DNA from: Betaproteobacteria bacterium | GTDB lineage: Bacteria > Pseudomonadota > Gammaproteobacteria > Burkholderiales > SG8-39 | DNA length: 60,716 nucleotides | Assembly (NCBI GenBank): GCA_005884455.1 | Contig: VBCH01000210.1 | Coordinates: 1 to 60,716 of the forward strand | Direction: 5' to 3' | Shown here: in pieces, positions 45,167 to 54,426 of the stretch | How the letters are laid out: every line of letters starts with the position of its first letter | How positions within the stretch are numbered: the first letter of the stretch is position 1 | Position numbers and translations under genes: made by a program | The notes under the pieces: model-generated | Databases searched by the model: none | What the model was told of the DNA's origin: nothing | The model's input: the letters and a program-made list of their open reading frames with translations, nothing else

Positions 45167-46243
45167 GTGATATTTCGGCGCGCTCTGCTGCGTGAATTCG
45201 GCAACCTCGCGCTCGCGGTATTCGCGACGCTGTTCGCCATAACGCTGACGACGCAGCTGATCCGGCTGCTCGGGCAGGCAGCGATCGGAAAAGTTCTCTC
45301 GGAGGGCGTGGCCGCGCTGCTCGCGTTTTCAGCCCTCAACTATCTGCCGGTACTTCTCTCGCTGACCCTTTTCATCACCGTGCTCATGACGCTTTCGCGC
45401 AGCTACCGCGAATCGGAGATGGTGATTTGGTTTGGTTCGGGCCTTTCGCTCCTCGCGTGGATTCGTCCCGTGCTGTTGTTCGCGGCGCCGCTGGTTGCGC
45501 TCGTGGCGGTGCTGTCGCTGTTCCTGTCGCCTTGGGCGATCGGCAAGGCCGAGGAGTACAGGCGCCAGATGAACCTGCAAGACGACGTTTCACGGGTTGC
45601 TCCGGGAGTCTTCCGCGAGGCGGGCAGTGCGGACCGGGTGTTTTTTGTCGAGGAAATCGCCGGCGATCAGACCAACGTGCAAAACGTGTTCATCGCGCAG
45701 ATGCGACAAGGCACGCTTGGCGTCACGGTCAGCAGGCGCGGATACCGGGAGTCGGCCGAAAACGGCGACCGATTCGTCGTTTTGCTCGACGGGCGGCGCT
45801 ATGAGGGCGTACCGGGCGATCTCGATTTCAAGGTGATGGATTTTCAGCGTTACGCGATGAAGGTCGAGACGCGCGAAGCGCAGGCGGAAGAAGCTTCCAC
45901 CAAGGCCATGTCCACCTTAGGTTTGCTCCAGGCGCACGGCAATGGCCATCTGGCCGAGCTGCTGTGGCGCATCGGCCTGCCGATCGCTGCGTTCGTTCTT
46001 GCGTTGCTCGCGATCCCTCTGTCCTTCGTCAATCCCAGGGCGAGCCGGTCTGTGAATCTGCTCTTCGCTTTGTTCACCTACATGGTCTATGCAAACCTGC
46101 TGAGCATCGTCCAAGCCTGGGTCTCCCAGGGCCGCTTGGGTTTCAATACGGGGTGGTGGGTGGTACACGCCGGAATGCTGGGCGTCCTTGTGTTGTTGTT
46201 TTACAGGAGGCTTCGGGTGGGTCCCCTGCTCCGAAGGCGCTGA
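45167..46243 (+). CDS. lptF: LPS export permease LptF
   Basis: 358 aa. Six membrane helices in two groups (about 12-115 and 270-350) flank a periplasmic jellyroll (about 135-255), the LptF/LptG layout. It begins MIFRRALLREF from GTG at 45167. With LptG and the LptB ATPase it extracts lipopolysaccharide from the inner membrane. The stop is followed by one base and the lptG start. Confidence 0.95.
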   Translation: MIFRRALLREFGNLALAVFATLFAITLTTQLIRLLGQAAIGKVLSEGVAALLAFSALNYLPVLLSLTLFITVLMTLSRSYRESEMVIWFGSGLSLLAWIRPVLLFAAPLVALVAVLSLFLSPWAIGKAEEYRRQMNLQDDVSRVAPGVFREAGSADRVFFVEEIAGDQTNVQNVFIAQMRQGTLGVTVSRRGYRESAENGDRFVVLLDGRRYEGVPGDLDFKVMDFQRYAMKVETREAQAEEASTKAMSTLGLLQAHGNGHLAELLWRIGLPIAAFVLALLAIPLSFVNPRASRSVNLLFALFTYMVYANLLSIVQAWVSQGRLGFNTGWWVVHAGMLGVLVLLFYRRLRVGPLLRRR

Positions 46244-46244
46244 A

Positions 46245-47318
46245 GTGGATACCTTGCGCACCTACATGGCGAGGGAGATTTACGGCGCGACGCTGTTTGT
46301 TTTCGCCGCATTCCTCAGCTTGTTCTCTTTTTTCGACCTCATCAACGAACTCACCGATCTCGGCAGGGGCGGGTATCGGTTGCAGCACGCGCTCGCGTTC
46401 GTCGCATTGACGGTGCCGAGCCACGTGTATGAGCTGTTTCCCGTGGTAGTGTTGATCGGAACGCTTTATGCCCTCTCCCATCTCGCCGCCAATTCCGAAT
46501 ATACCGTGATGCGCGGCTCGGGGCTTGCGCCCTGGCGCGCGGCAAGCACGCTGTTTCGCATAGGCATCGTGTTTGCCGTCGCCACGCTCGTCTTCGGCGA
46601 GCTGATCGCCCCGGTCTCGGAGCGCGCGGCAAAGCAGCTCAAGCTGTCATTGACCAGCACCATCGTAGCCAGCGAGTTTCACACGGGGTTGTGGGTGAAG
46701 GACGACCGGCGGTTCGTCAACGTTCGCGAAGTCCAGCCCGATACCAGCCTGTCCGATATCAGGGTATTCGAGTTCGACGACCAATACCGCCTCCAGTCGA
46801 TCAGTTTCGCTAAACAGGGACGGTACCTCGGCAAGAATATGTGGCGATTGCGCGAGATCGTGCACACCGGCTTCACGTCCAGCGGAAGCAACGTGCAGCG
46901 CCTGGTCGAAATGGACTGGAACTCGGTTCTTACGCCGGACATTCTCGCCGTGCTGTTCGTCGTTCCGGAGCGCATGTCTGCATGGAACCTGTACCAATAT
47001 TCCCGGCATCTGTCCGAGAACCGCCAAAGGACGGAACGTTATGAAATCGCCATGTGGAAAAAGCTCGTTTATCCGCTTGCCTCCCTTGTCATGATGGCGC
47101 TCGCCTTGCCTTTCGCCTATATCCACGTCCGGGCCGGCGGCGTGGGGGTGAAAGTGTTCTCCGGGATAATGCTGGGGATCTTCTTTCACATGATGAACGG
47201 CCTATTTTCACATCTGGGATTGCTGCAGAACTGGCAACCCTTCGTTAGTGCCGCCCTGCCGAGCGCGGTTTTTCTGGGTGCAGCTGCGCTGATGATGTGG
47301 TGGGTGGAGAGAAGGTAA
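46245..47318 (+). CDS. lptG: LPS export permease LptG
   Basis: 357 aa from GTG at 46245, one base after the lptF stop. It begins MDTLRTYMAREIY and has the same six-helix plus periplasmic jellyroll architecture. ELFPVVVLIGTLYALS and the late KLVYPLASLVMMALALPFAY are LptG-like. An in-frame upstream start at 46188 would overlap lptF by 56 bases and add 19 unlikely residues. It converges with the RDD gene, 23 bases away. Confidence 0.95.
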   Translation: MDTLRTYMAREIYGATLFVFAAFLSLFSFFDLINELTDLGRGGYRLQHALAFVALTVPSHVYELFPVVVLIGTLYALSHLAANSEYTVMRGSGLAPWRAASTLFRIGIVFAVATLVFGELIAPVSERAAKQLKLSLTSTIVASEFHTGLWVKDDRRFVNVREVQPDTSLSDIRVFEFDDQYRLQSISFAKQGRYLGKNMWRLREIVHTGFTSSGSNVQRLVEMDWNSVLTPDILAVLFVVPERMSAWNLYQYSRHLSENRQRTERYEIAMWKKLVYPLASLVMMALALPFAYIHVRAGGVGVKVFSGIMLGIFFHMMNGLFSHLGLLQNWQPFVSAALPSAVFLGAAALMMWWVERR

Positions 47319-47341
47319 CCCGCCGAAGTCCGGCCCCTGAG

Positions 47342-47800
47342 TTACCGGTCCCGGACTCCTGCGTCGCCGGTCGCGACGATGCGAGTGCCGGCCAGACGGT
47401 CATGCAGAAACTGTCGGTCGCGATCGAAGAACGCCCAGAAAACCCCGACGCCGAAGAACAACAGCGACGGCCAGGCGAGAACGTAGCGCAGCGCTGCCCG
47501 GACGATCCCCACCGAAAGGCCGCCATCTCGGACGAGCCGCAGCTTCCAGGTCTGCATGGGCAGCGTTCGACCTCCGCGGCTCCAGCAAGCTATGAAGTAG
47601 GCTCCAAGGACCAGGAACAAGTACAGCTGGAATACGAGACGCGTGTTCCCGGGGAGCCGGCCTTGCGTCGCACCGTAGAACGCGAGACCGGCGAAGAAAG
47701 CGATTGCGAACACAACCAGGGACTCGTACAGCATTGCCAGTACCCGCCTGCCAATGCCCGGCACCGTCGGACCGGGCGGGGCAAGGGTGCCCGAATCCAT
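47342..47800 (-). CDS. RDD-family membrane protein
   Basis: 152 aa. Three to four membrane segments with the RDD motif pattern: R in GIGRRVLAMLYE, and a late DR pair in AFFDRDRQFLHDRLAGT. The function of most RDD proteins is unknown; some act in ion exchange. The ATG at 47800 lies 10 bases after the DUF3106 stop. It is the last gene of the sigma-DUF3619-DUF3106-RDD operon. Confidence 0.9.
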   Translation of the reverse strand: MDSGTLAPPGPTVPGIGRRVLAMLYESLVVFAIAFFAGLAFYGATQGRLPGNTRLVFQLYLFLVLGAYFIACWSRGGRTLPMQTWKLRLVRDGGLSVGIVRAALRYVLAWPSLLFFGVGVFWAFFDRDRQFLHDRLAGTRIVATGDAGVRDR

Positions 47801-47810
47801 CGATGCGGGG

Positions 47811-48329
47811 CTACCGGTTTGTGGGCGATGCCGGCGCGACTGGGTTGGTTTCAGGCGGCGCAGCGAGCGGCGGCGCAAATTCGGGAGGAGACTTGGCGGG
47901 ACGGGCGGGCGCGGCGGGCTTGCGCGGCGTACTGCCCAGCTTGCGCCGCTCCTGCTCCGGCAGGCGGTTGTACTCCTCCCACTGCTGTTTCAGCTCCTGT
48001 TTCTTGTCCGGCGGCAGTTTTTCCAGCTTCTTGTAGCGCTCGCGTGCGGCCTGGCGTTCCTTGGGAGTGAGCTTGACCCAGGCTTGCATGCGCCGCTGCA
48101 CGCGCACCTGCTCGTCGGGTTTCATCTTCGGATAACGCTTGGCAATTCCGATCCAATTGCGCTTGCGCACTGGTTCGAGATTGTCCCAGTCGCCCGCGAG
48201 CGGCGCGAGAATCTGCTGCTGCTCTTGCGTCAACTCGCCCCACGTCGGGGGCTTTTTCTGCGGTGTAGCGGCGAGGACGGGAAGCGAGGTGCAGAGCCAA
48301 AGTGCTACTGCGAAGAGCGCTTTAGCCAT
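47811..48329 (-). CDS. DUF3106-family exported protein
   Basis: 172 aa. A signal peptide (MAKALFAVALWLCTSLPVLA) precedes repeated short helices with the pattern W..L...Q...L and RYKKLEKLPPDKKQEL, then a Pro/Ala-rich tail. This matches DUF3106, found beside DUF3619 and an ECF-type sigma factor in Burkholderiales; the family has no established function. Its start overlaps the end of the DUF3619 gene by 25 bases. Confidence 0.85.
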   Translation of the reverse strand: MAKALFAVALWLCTSLPVLAATPQKKPPTWGELTQEQQQILAPLAGDWDNLEPVRKRNWIGIAKRYPKMKPDEQVRVQRRMQAWVKLTPKERQAARERYKKLEKLPPDKKQELKQQWEEYNRLPEQERRKLGSTPRKPAAPARPAKSPPEFAPPLAAPPETNPVAPASPTNR

Positions 48330-48682
48330 GCATCGAATCCCTTGTCGAGATAGGCGTCCAGAGGCAAGTCGCCGGTGAGCACTGCGGCGTCGATTTCCTC
48401 GATCTCGGCGGCGACTTGGGTATCCCGCCACTGGTTGATCGCGATCAAGCCAAGGATGAGCACGGCCATCGGCAGCAGCAGGCGCGGAATGAGCGCGACC
48501 GGACCGCCTGATCTGCCGATCGCGTTACCGGCCCAGGCCAATACCGGGACTCGGGACTCGGCGTGCTGGCACGCCAAGGCCCGCTCGCGCGACTCCTTCA
48601 GGCGGGCGAGCTTGCCGGCGTCCAGATCGAGCCCCCGGTTGAGAAGCTGCTTGATTCGGTAAGCGATCTGCTGTTCGTTCAT
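48305..48682 (-). CDS. DUF3619-family single-pass membrane protein
   Basis: 125 aa. It starts MNEQQIAYRIKQLLNRGL, has one membrane helix (about 66-83), and ends in an acidic periplasmic tail that includes LDAYLDKGFDAWLK. It is encoded directly after, and overlapping by four bases (ATGA), a sigma factor gene. That position and topology would suit an anti-sigma-like partner, which I infer only from context. Confidence 0.85.
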   Translation of the reverse strand: MNEQQIAYRIKQLLNRGLDLDAGKLARLKESRERALACQHAESRVPVLAWAGNAIGRSGGPVALIPRLLLPMAVLILGLIAINQWRDTQVAAEIEEIDAAVLTGDLPLDAYLDKGFDAWLKRSSQ

Positions 48683-49245
48683 AACTCAATCCCCTTTGCC
48701 CTCAAGGCCGCCGCCAAAGCGTGTGCTGCGCGGGAGCAATGGGTTTTGACGCTGCCCTGAGAGCAACCCATCACGGCTGCTGTCTCGGCGACGTCCAATT
48801 CTTCCCAATAACGCAGCAAAAACGCCTGCCGTTGACGCTGTGGCAGCCGTTGCAGTTCTTTCTCAATTATTTCAACAACTTGAGATCGTTCCAGGAGTTC
48901 GGCGGGCCCATCCCTGGACTTGGAAGCATCCGCGCTCTCCAAGGTCTCGAGCGGGTCGGCATCGTCGTCTTCCCGCCCCGGGGAGAGGGCCGAGAACAGC
49001 GTCACCCATAGCGACCGCACCTTCTGCCTGCGATAAAAGTCGCGAATGGTGTTCTGAAGGATGCGCTGGAAGAGCATCGGCAGCTCCGCCGCCGGCTTGG
49101 CACCGTACTTCTCAGCAAGCTTGAGCATGGAGTCCTGCACTATATCGAGTGCGCTCTCCGCCTCCCGGACCGCGAACAGCGCCTGCTTGTACGCGCGTCG
49201 CTCTACGCTCGCGAGGAACTCGGACAGTTCGTTTCCGGAGGCCAG
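48679..49245 (-). CDS. RNA polymerase ECF-type sigma factor, apparent CTG start
   Basis: 188 aa from CTG at 49245. Region 2 includes RRAYKQALFAVREAESALDI and LVQ/VQDSMLKLAEKY through FYRRQKV. An acidic linker follows, then region 4 with LPQRQRQAFLLRYWEELD and the HTH VAETAAVMGCSQGSVKTHC. The only canonical start in frame, a GTG at 49140, would remove region 2.1. Between it and the upstream stop (49300-49302) there is no ATG, GTG or TTG. A good Shine-Dalgarno, AAGGAAG (49251-49257), sits five bases before the CTG. The DUF3619 membrane protein may control it. Confidence 0.88.
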   Translation of the reverse strand: MASGNELSEFLASVERRAYKQALFAVREAESALDIVQDSMLKLAEKYGAKPAAELPMLFQRILQNTIRDFYRRQKVRSLWVTLFSALSPGREDDDADPLETLESADASKSRDGPAELLERSQVVEIIEKELQRLPQRQRQAFLLRYWEELDVAETAAVMGCSQGSVKTHCSRAAHALAAALRAKGIEL

Positions 49246-49340
49246 AAGAGCTTCCTTTTTTGTCGGCGGAAATGACTCGGCCGGTGCGGTCCGATGGTAT
49301 CAAAAGCCGCGTTCAGGCGCTGAATGGAACGGGGAAAAAC

Positions 49341-49369
49341 TTGACCAATCAGACGTCAGCAATTAGGCT
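49341..49369 (+). promoter_or_regulatory. Candidate sigma-70 promoter of ilvB
   Basis: TTGACC (49341-49346) and TAGGCT (49364-49369) are separated by 17 bases. The -35 matches five of six bases, the -10 only three. A start near 49376 leaves a 36-base leader, too short for an attenuator of its own. Confidence 0.4.
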
Positions 49370-49411
49370 CTAAAGTTTTCGTCGAAGCCGGTGTACGAAC
49401 GGGCTAAGAGC

Positions 49412-51118
49412 ATGGAATTGACGGGCGCAGAGATCGTCGTAAAGTGCCTCCAGGCGGAGGGAGTCGAGTACGTCTTCGGCTATCCGGGCGGCGCGGTCCT
49501 TTTCATCTACGACGAGCTTTTCAAGCAGGACAAGGTCAAGCACATTTTGGTGCGCCACGAGCAGGGGGCGACGCATGCTGCGGACGGCTACTCGCGCTCA
49601 AGCGACAAGGTGGGCGTTGCGCTGGTGACCTCGGGGCCCGGCGTCACGAACGCGGTGACCGGGATAGCCACCGCGTACATGGATTCGATCCCGATGGTGA
49701 TCATCACCGGGCAGGTGCCCACCCACGCCATAGGCCTGGACGCATTCCAGGAATGCGACACGGTGGGGATCACGCGACCCTGCGTGAAGCACAATTTCCT
49801 GGTGAAAGACGTCAAGGACCTCGCCCTCACGATCAAGAAGGCGTTCTATCTCGCCAAGTCCGGGCGGCCCGGTCCGGTGCTCGTCGACATTCCCAAGGAC
49901 GTTACCTCGGCCAAGTGCCCGTTCCAGTATCCGGAAACGGTGACGATGCGCTCCTACAACCCGGTCGTGAAGGGGCATCCAGGTCAGATCAAGAAGGCCG
50001 TTCAGTTGCTCGCCGAGGCGAACCGCCCCATCGTCTACGCGGGCGGCGGCGTCGTTCTTTCGGGCGCGGCGAAGCAGCTTACGACGCTCGTCAGGATGCT
50101 GGGATTCCCGTGCACCAATACGCTCATGGGCCTGGGAGGGTATCCCGCAACCGATCCGCTGTTCCTCGGCATGCTCGGGATGCACGGCACCTACGAAGCC
50201 AATATGGCGATGCAGAATTGCGACGTTCTGCTTGCCGTAGGCGCGCGCTTCGATGATCGAGTCATCGGCAACCCGGCCCACTTCGGGCAGGTACAGCGCA
50301 AGATCATTCACATCGATATCGATCCGTCCTCGATCTCCAAGCGCGTGAAGGTCGACGTCCCGATCGTCGGCAACGTGTCCGATGTGCTCGAGGAACTGAG
50401 CCGGCAACTCGAGGCCGCAGGCTACAAACCGAACCAGAAGGCGCTCAGCGCCTGGTGGTCCCAGATCGGGCTGTGGAAATCCAAGGACTGCCTGAAGTAC
50501 GACAAGAAAAGCAAGATCATCAAGCCGCAGTTCGTGCTGGAGAGACTCTACGAAATCACCAAAGGCGATGCGTTCGTGACCTCCGATGTTGGCCAGCACC
50601 AGATGTGGGCGGCGCAGTTCTACAAGTTCGACAAGCCACGCCGCTGGATCAACTCCGGGGGCTTGGGCACCATGGGCTTCGGCCTGCCTGCGGCCATGGG
50701 CGTTCAGTTCGCGAACCCGGGCGCGACGGTCGCTTGCGTCACCGGCGAGGCGAGCATTCAGATGTGCATCCAGGAGCTCTCGACCTGCAAGCAGTACCGG
50801 CTCCCGATCAAGATAGTGAATCTCAACAACAAGTACATGGGCATGGTGCGCCAGTGGCAGCAGTTCTTCCACGGGAACCGCTACTCCGAGTCGTACATGG
50901 ACGCGCTGCCCGACTTCGTGAAACTTGCCGAGAGCTACGGCCACGTCGGCATCAAGGTGGAGGAGCCCGGCGACGTCGAGGCGGCGCTGAAGGACGCGTT
51001 CAAGCGCAAAAACGACCTGGTGTTCCTCGATTTCGTCACCGACCAGACCGAGAACGTCTATCCGATGGTCCAGGGCGGCAAGGGCCTGACGGAGATGATT
51101 CTTGCCGAGGAGCTGTAA
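49412..51118 (+). CDS. ilvB: Acetolactate synthase, large subunit
   Basis: 568 aa ThDP/FAD enzyme for the first common step of valine, leucine and isoleucine synthesis. It begins MELTGAEIVVKCLQAEG with the GYPGGAVLFIYD segment. The ThDP glutamate is in HEQGATHAADGYSR, and the C-terminal ThDP/Mg motif is TGEASIQMCIQELSTC with LNNKYMGMVRQW. The ATG at 49412 was chosen over a GTG at 49391, which only adds seven residues. A 6-bp hairpin with a 4-base loop (CCCGAC/GTCGGG, 51120-51135) lies just after the stop, before ilvH. Confidence 0.95.
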   Translation: MELTGAEIVVKCLQAEGVEYVFGYPGGAVLFIYDELFKQDKVKHILVRHEQGATHAADGYSRSSDKVGVALVTSGPGVTNAVTGIATAYMDSIPMVIITGQVPTHAIGLDAFQECDTVGITRPCVKHNFLVKDVKDLALTIKKAFYLAKSGRPGPVLVDIPKDVTSAKCPFQYPETVTMRSYNPVVKGHPGQIKKAVQLLAEANRPIVYAGGGVVLSGAAKQLTTLVRMLGFPCTNTLMGLGGYPATDPLFLGMLGMHGTYEANMAMQNCDVLLAVGARFDDRVIGNPAHFGQVQRKIIHIDIDPSSISKRVKVDVPIVGNVSDVLEELSRQLEAAGYKPNQKALSAWWSQIGLWKSKDCLKYDKKSKIIKPQFVLERLYEITKGDAFVTSDVGQHQMWAAQFYKFDKPRRWINSGGLGTMGFGLPAAMGVQFANPGATVACVTGEASIQMCIQELSTCKQYRLPIKIVNLNNKYMGMVRQWQQFFHGNRYSESYMDALPDFVKLAESYGHVGIKVEEPGDVEAALKDAFKRKNDLVFLDFVTDQTENVYPMVQGGKGLTEMILAEEL

Positions 51119-51238
51119 GCCCGACACGCGTCGGGTTCGATCAACGTTGGCTGAAGGGAGCTTGGTCCGGCGGCGCCACGAGCGCCGCGTCACAAGGGGC
51201 GCGAAACGCGCCGAGGGCCGGGCCTCAGCGAGGGAACA

Positions 51239-51730
51239 ATGCGACACATCATTTCCATCATGCTCGAGAATGAGCCGGGGGCTCTTTCGAGAGTCGCCGG
51301 TCTGTTTTCGGCGCGCGGCTACAACATCGAAACGCTCACCGTGGCGCCGACCGAAGACGAGTCGCTTTCGCGCATGACCATCGTCACCACGGGTTCGGAC
51401 GACGTGGTGGAACAGATCACGAAACAGCTGAACAAGCTCGTCGAGGTGGTCAAGGTAGTCGATCTGTCAGAAGCGGCCCACATCGAGCGCGAGCTCATGC
51501 TGATCAAAGTCCGGGCCATGGGAAAGGAGCGTGAGGAGATGAAGCGGATGTCCGATATTTTCCGGGGTCGCATTATCGACGTTACCGAGAGCACTTATAC
51601 CATCGAGCTCACGGGCACGGGAGCCAAGCTCGATGCGTTCATTCAAGCGCTCGAGCACAGCGCCATCCTGGAGACGGTGCGAACCGGCGCCTCGGGCATC
51701 GGGCGCGGCGAGAGGGTCTTGAAGGTCTGA
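51239..51730 (+). CDS. ilvH: Acetolactate synthase, small (regulatory) subunit
   Basis: 163 aa. The N-terminal ACT domain (MRHIISIMLENEPGALSRVA) binds valine for feedback control, and a second ACT-like half follows. GAGGGAAC precedes the ATG. It lies 120 bases after ilvB, separated by hairpin-forming GC-rich sequence, and 30 bases before ilvC. Confidence 0.96.
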   Translation: MRHIISIMLENEPGALSRVAGLFSARGYNIETLTVAPTEDESLSRMTIVTTGSDDVVEQITKQLNKLVEVVKVVDLSEAAHIERELMLIKVRAMGKEREEMKRMSDIFRGRIIDVTESTYTIELTGTGAKLDAFIQALEHSAILETVRTGASGIGRGERVLKV

Positions 51731-52777
<1,047 letters not shown>

Positions 52778-52805
52778 GGCGCGGCGGAGATCGGCATAAA
52801 GAGCC

Positions 52806-53468
52806 ATGCCCGCAATGAATGCGAGCTATCCGCATCCGATCATTGCACGCGAAGGCTGGCCTTTCCTCGCCGCGACGGTCGTCCTGGCGGTCGCATCCGG
52901 CTGGCTGATCGGTTGGTGGTCGGCTCCGCTCTGGCTTGCCGTGCTTTTCGTACTGCAGTTCTTTCGTGATCCGCCGCGGCAGGCGCCCGGCGACGCGCAC
53001 ACCGTGGTCTCACCCGCCGACGGACGAATCGTCGCGGTGGAACGGGCCCGCGACCCCTATCTCGAGCGCAACGCCATCAAGGTAAGCGTTTTCATGAATG
53101 TCTTCAACGTGCACTCCAATCGCTCACCGGTGGACGGCCATGTGCAAAAACGCTGGTACCATCCCGGGCGTTTCATCAACGCCGCTTTCGACAAAGCCTC
53201 CTTGGAGAACGAGCGCAACGCACTGTGGCTGCGTACGACCCGGGGTGCGGACGTGACCTGTGTGCAAATCGCGGGCCTGATCGCGAGACGCATTCTGTGC
53301 TACGTCGACGAGGGGGACAGCCTGGCGCGAGGTCAAAGGTTCGGCTTCATCCGTTTCGGCTCCCGCGTGGACGTTTACGTCCCCGAAGACGCGAATCTCG
53401 TGGCTGCACTGGGAGACAAGGTTTACGCGACCAGCACGGTGATTGCCACGCTGCCGCATCATGCTTGA
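52806..53468 (+). CDS. psd: Phosphatidylserine decarboxylase (short, archaeal-type proenzyme)
   Basis: 220 aa. One or two N-terminal membrane segments (about 20-52) and a C-terminal catalytic domain. The self-cleavage/pyruvoyl serine is Ser186 in [10 protein letters not shown]. It makes phosphatidylethanolamine at the inner membrane. The gene overlaps pssA by eight bases, so the two steps of PE synthesis are translationally coupled. ATG at 52806 and 52815 are both possible. Confidence 0.93.
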   Translation: MPAMNASYPHPIIAREGWPFLAATVVLAVASGWLIGWWSAPLWLAVLFVLQFFRDPPRQAPGDAHTVVSPADGRIVAVERARDPYLERNAIKVSVFMNVFNVHSNRSPVDGHVQKRWYHPGRFINAAFDKASLENERNALWLRTTRGADVTCVQIAGLIARRILCYVDEGDSLARGQRFGFIRFGSRVDVYVPEDANLVAALGDKVYATSTVIATLPHHA

Positions 53469-54231
53469 GCCCAATTTCCGCCGACCGCTGCTAAACACCG
53501 AGATCCGCCGCCGCGGAATCTACCTGCTGCCCAATCTTTTCACAACCGCGGCGCTGTTCGCCGGTTTCTACTCCATCGTAATGGCAATGAACCAGCGTTT
53601 CGACAACGCCGCTGTCGCCATCTTCATCGCCATGATCCTGGACACCCTCGACGGGCGGGTGGCGCGGCTGACGCACACGCAGAGCGCGTTCGGTGCCGAG
53701 TACGACTCGTTGTCCGACATGGTGTGCTTCGGCGCCGCGCCGGCCCTGGTCATCTATGAGTGGGCGCTCAAGGATTTGGGGCGCTTCGGCTGGATTGCGG
53801 CGTTCGTTTACTGCGCCGGGGCCGCGCTCCGGCTTGCCCGCTTCAACACCAACATCGAAGTAGTCGACAAGCGCTTCTTCCAGGGGCTACCGAGCCCGGC
53901 GGCAGCAGCCCTGGTGGCCGGATTTCTTTGGCTTGCGAGCGACAACAAGATTCCCGTCGACGACTACGGCGTGCCTTGGGTGGCCGCGTTCCTGACCCTT
54001 TACGCGGGGCTGACGATGGTGAGCAACGTGCCTTTCTACAGCTTCAAGGACATCAACCTGCGACGCTCCGTCCCCTTCGCCGTGATCCTGCTGATCGTCC
54101 TCGGCTTCATCCTGATATCCACGGATCCGCCCATCATCCTGTTCCTGCTGTTTGTCGCATACGGGCTGTCCGGGTACGTGTATTGGCTGTGGAAGAAGCG
54201 CCGCCCTCGGGGCCCCGCGCGGTTGCAGTAG
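53461..54231 (+). CDS. pssA: CDP-diacylglycerol-serine O-phosphatidyltransferase
   Basis: 256 aa polytopic CDP-alcohol phosphatidyltransferase. The catalytic motif is D61..DG..AR........G...D...D ([10 protein letters not shown], then GAEYDSLSD). It makes phosphatidylserine for Psd. The ATG at 53461 lies inside the end of psd. The leuA-leader promoter begins inside its last codons. Confidence 0.94.
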   Translation: MLEPNFRRPLLNTEIRRRGIYLLPNLFTTAALFAGFYSIVMAMNQRFDNAAVAIFIAMILDTLDGRVARLTHTQSAFGAEYDSLSDMVCFGAAPALVIYEWALKDLGRFGWIAAFVYCAGAALRLARFNTNIEVVDKRFFQGLPSPAAAALVAGFLWLASDNKIPVDDYGVPWVAAFLTLYAGLTMVSNVPFYSFKDINLRRSVPFAVILLIVLGFILISTDPPIILFLLFVAYGLSGYVYWLWKKRRPRGPARLQ

Positions 54232-54251
54232 CTCAGGAAACCCGTTATATT
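54223..54251 (+). promoter_or_regulatory. Promoter of the leuA leader
   Basis: TTGCAG (54223-54228) and TATATT (54246-54251) are 17 bases apart. The -10 is good, the -35 weak. Transcription should start at 54257-54259, at or just before the ATG of the leader peptide (54259). Confidence 0.55.
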
Positions 54252-54258
54252 GCCCCAC

Positions 54259-54342
54259 ATGCATTTCCGCACCCTCGCTCTCAGCCTCACCCTCGGCAGC
54301 CTGCCCCTGGCGGGTCTGCTGCTGCGCCTCGCGCGCACATAA
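54259..54342 (+). CDS. leuL: Leucine-rich leader peptide of leuA (27 aa)
   Basis: Ten of 27 codons are for leucine, at positions 6, 8, 10, 12, 15, 17, 20, 21, 22 and 24. It lies 84 bases before leuA. Transcription is predicted to begin at its ATG, so it would be a leaderless leader peptide. The Leu20-Leu22 region (CTGCTGCGCC, 54319-54328) can pair with GGCGCAAGCAG (54374-54384), excluding the downstream hairpin. This is the layout of transcription attenuation: a ribosome slowed at the early Leu codons would favour expression of leuA. The coding sequence also resembles a short signal peptide, so the role is inferred. Confidence 0.65.
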   Translation: MHFRTLALSLTLGSLPLAGLLLRLART

Positions 54343-54370
54343 TCCCAAACCCAATTCGGCAGTACCCGGT

Positions 54371-54392
54371 CGCGGCGCAAGCAGGCGCCGCG
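54371..54392 (+). terminator. Attenuator-like hairpin before leuA
   Basis: CGCGGCGC / GCGCCGCG form a perfect 8-bp stem around AAGCAG. No T run follows, so it may act through pausing, Rho or translation rather than as a simple intrinsic terminator. Its left arm and loop are the same bases that can pair with the leader-peptide coding region. Confidence 0.5.
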
Positions 54393-54426
54393 GAACGATC
54401 TCAGGCATTCGATGCGGAGCGGCACC

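Noticed and set aside
48435..48448. Perfect FNR-like box TTGATCGCGATCAA
   Set aside because: It lies inside the membrane-helix codons of the DUF3619 gene, far from any promoter, with no -10 at the expected distance. Probably a codon coincidence.
51119..51238. GC-rich ilvB-ilvH gap as an attenuator or riboswitch
   Set aside because: It holds only short hairpins (one 6-bp stem right after ilvB) and no leader peptide or known riboswitch core.
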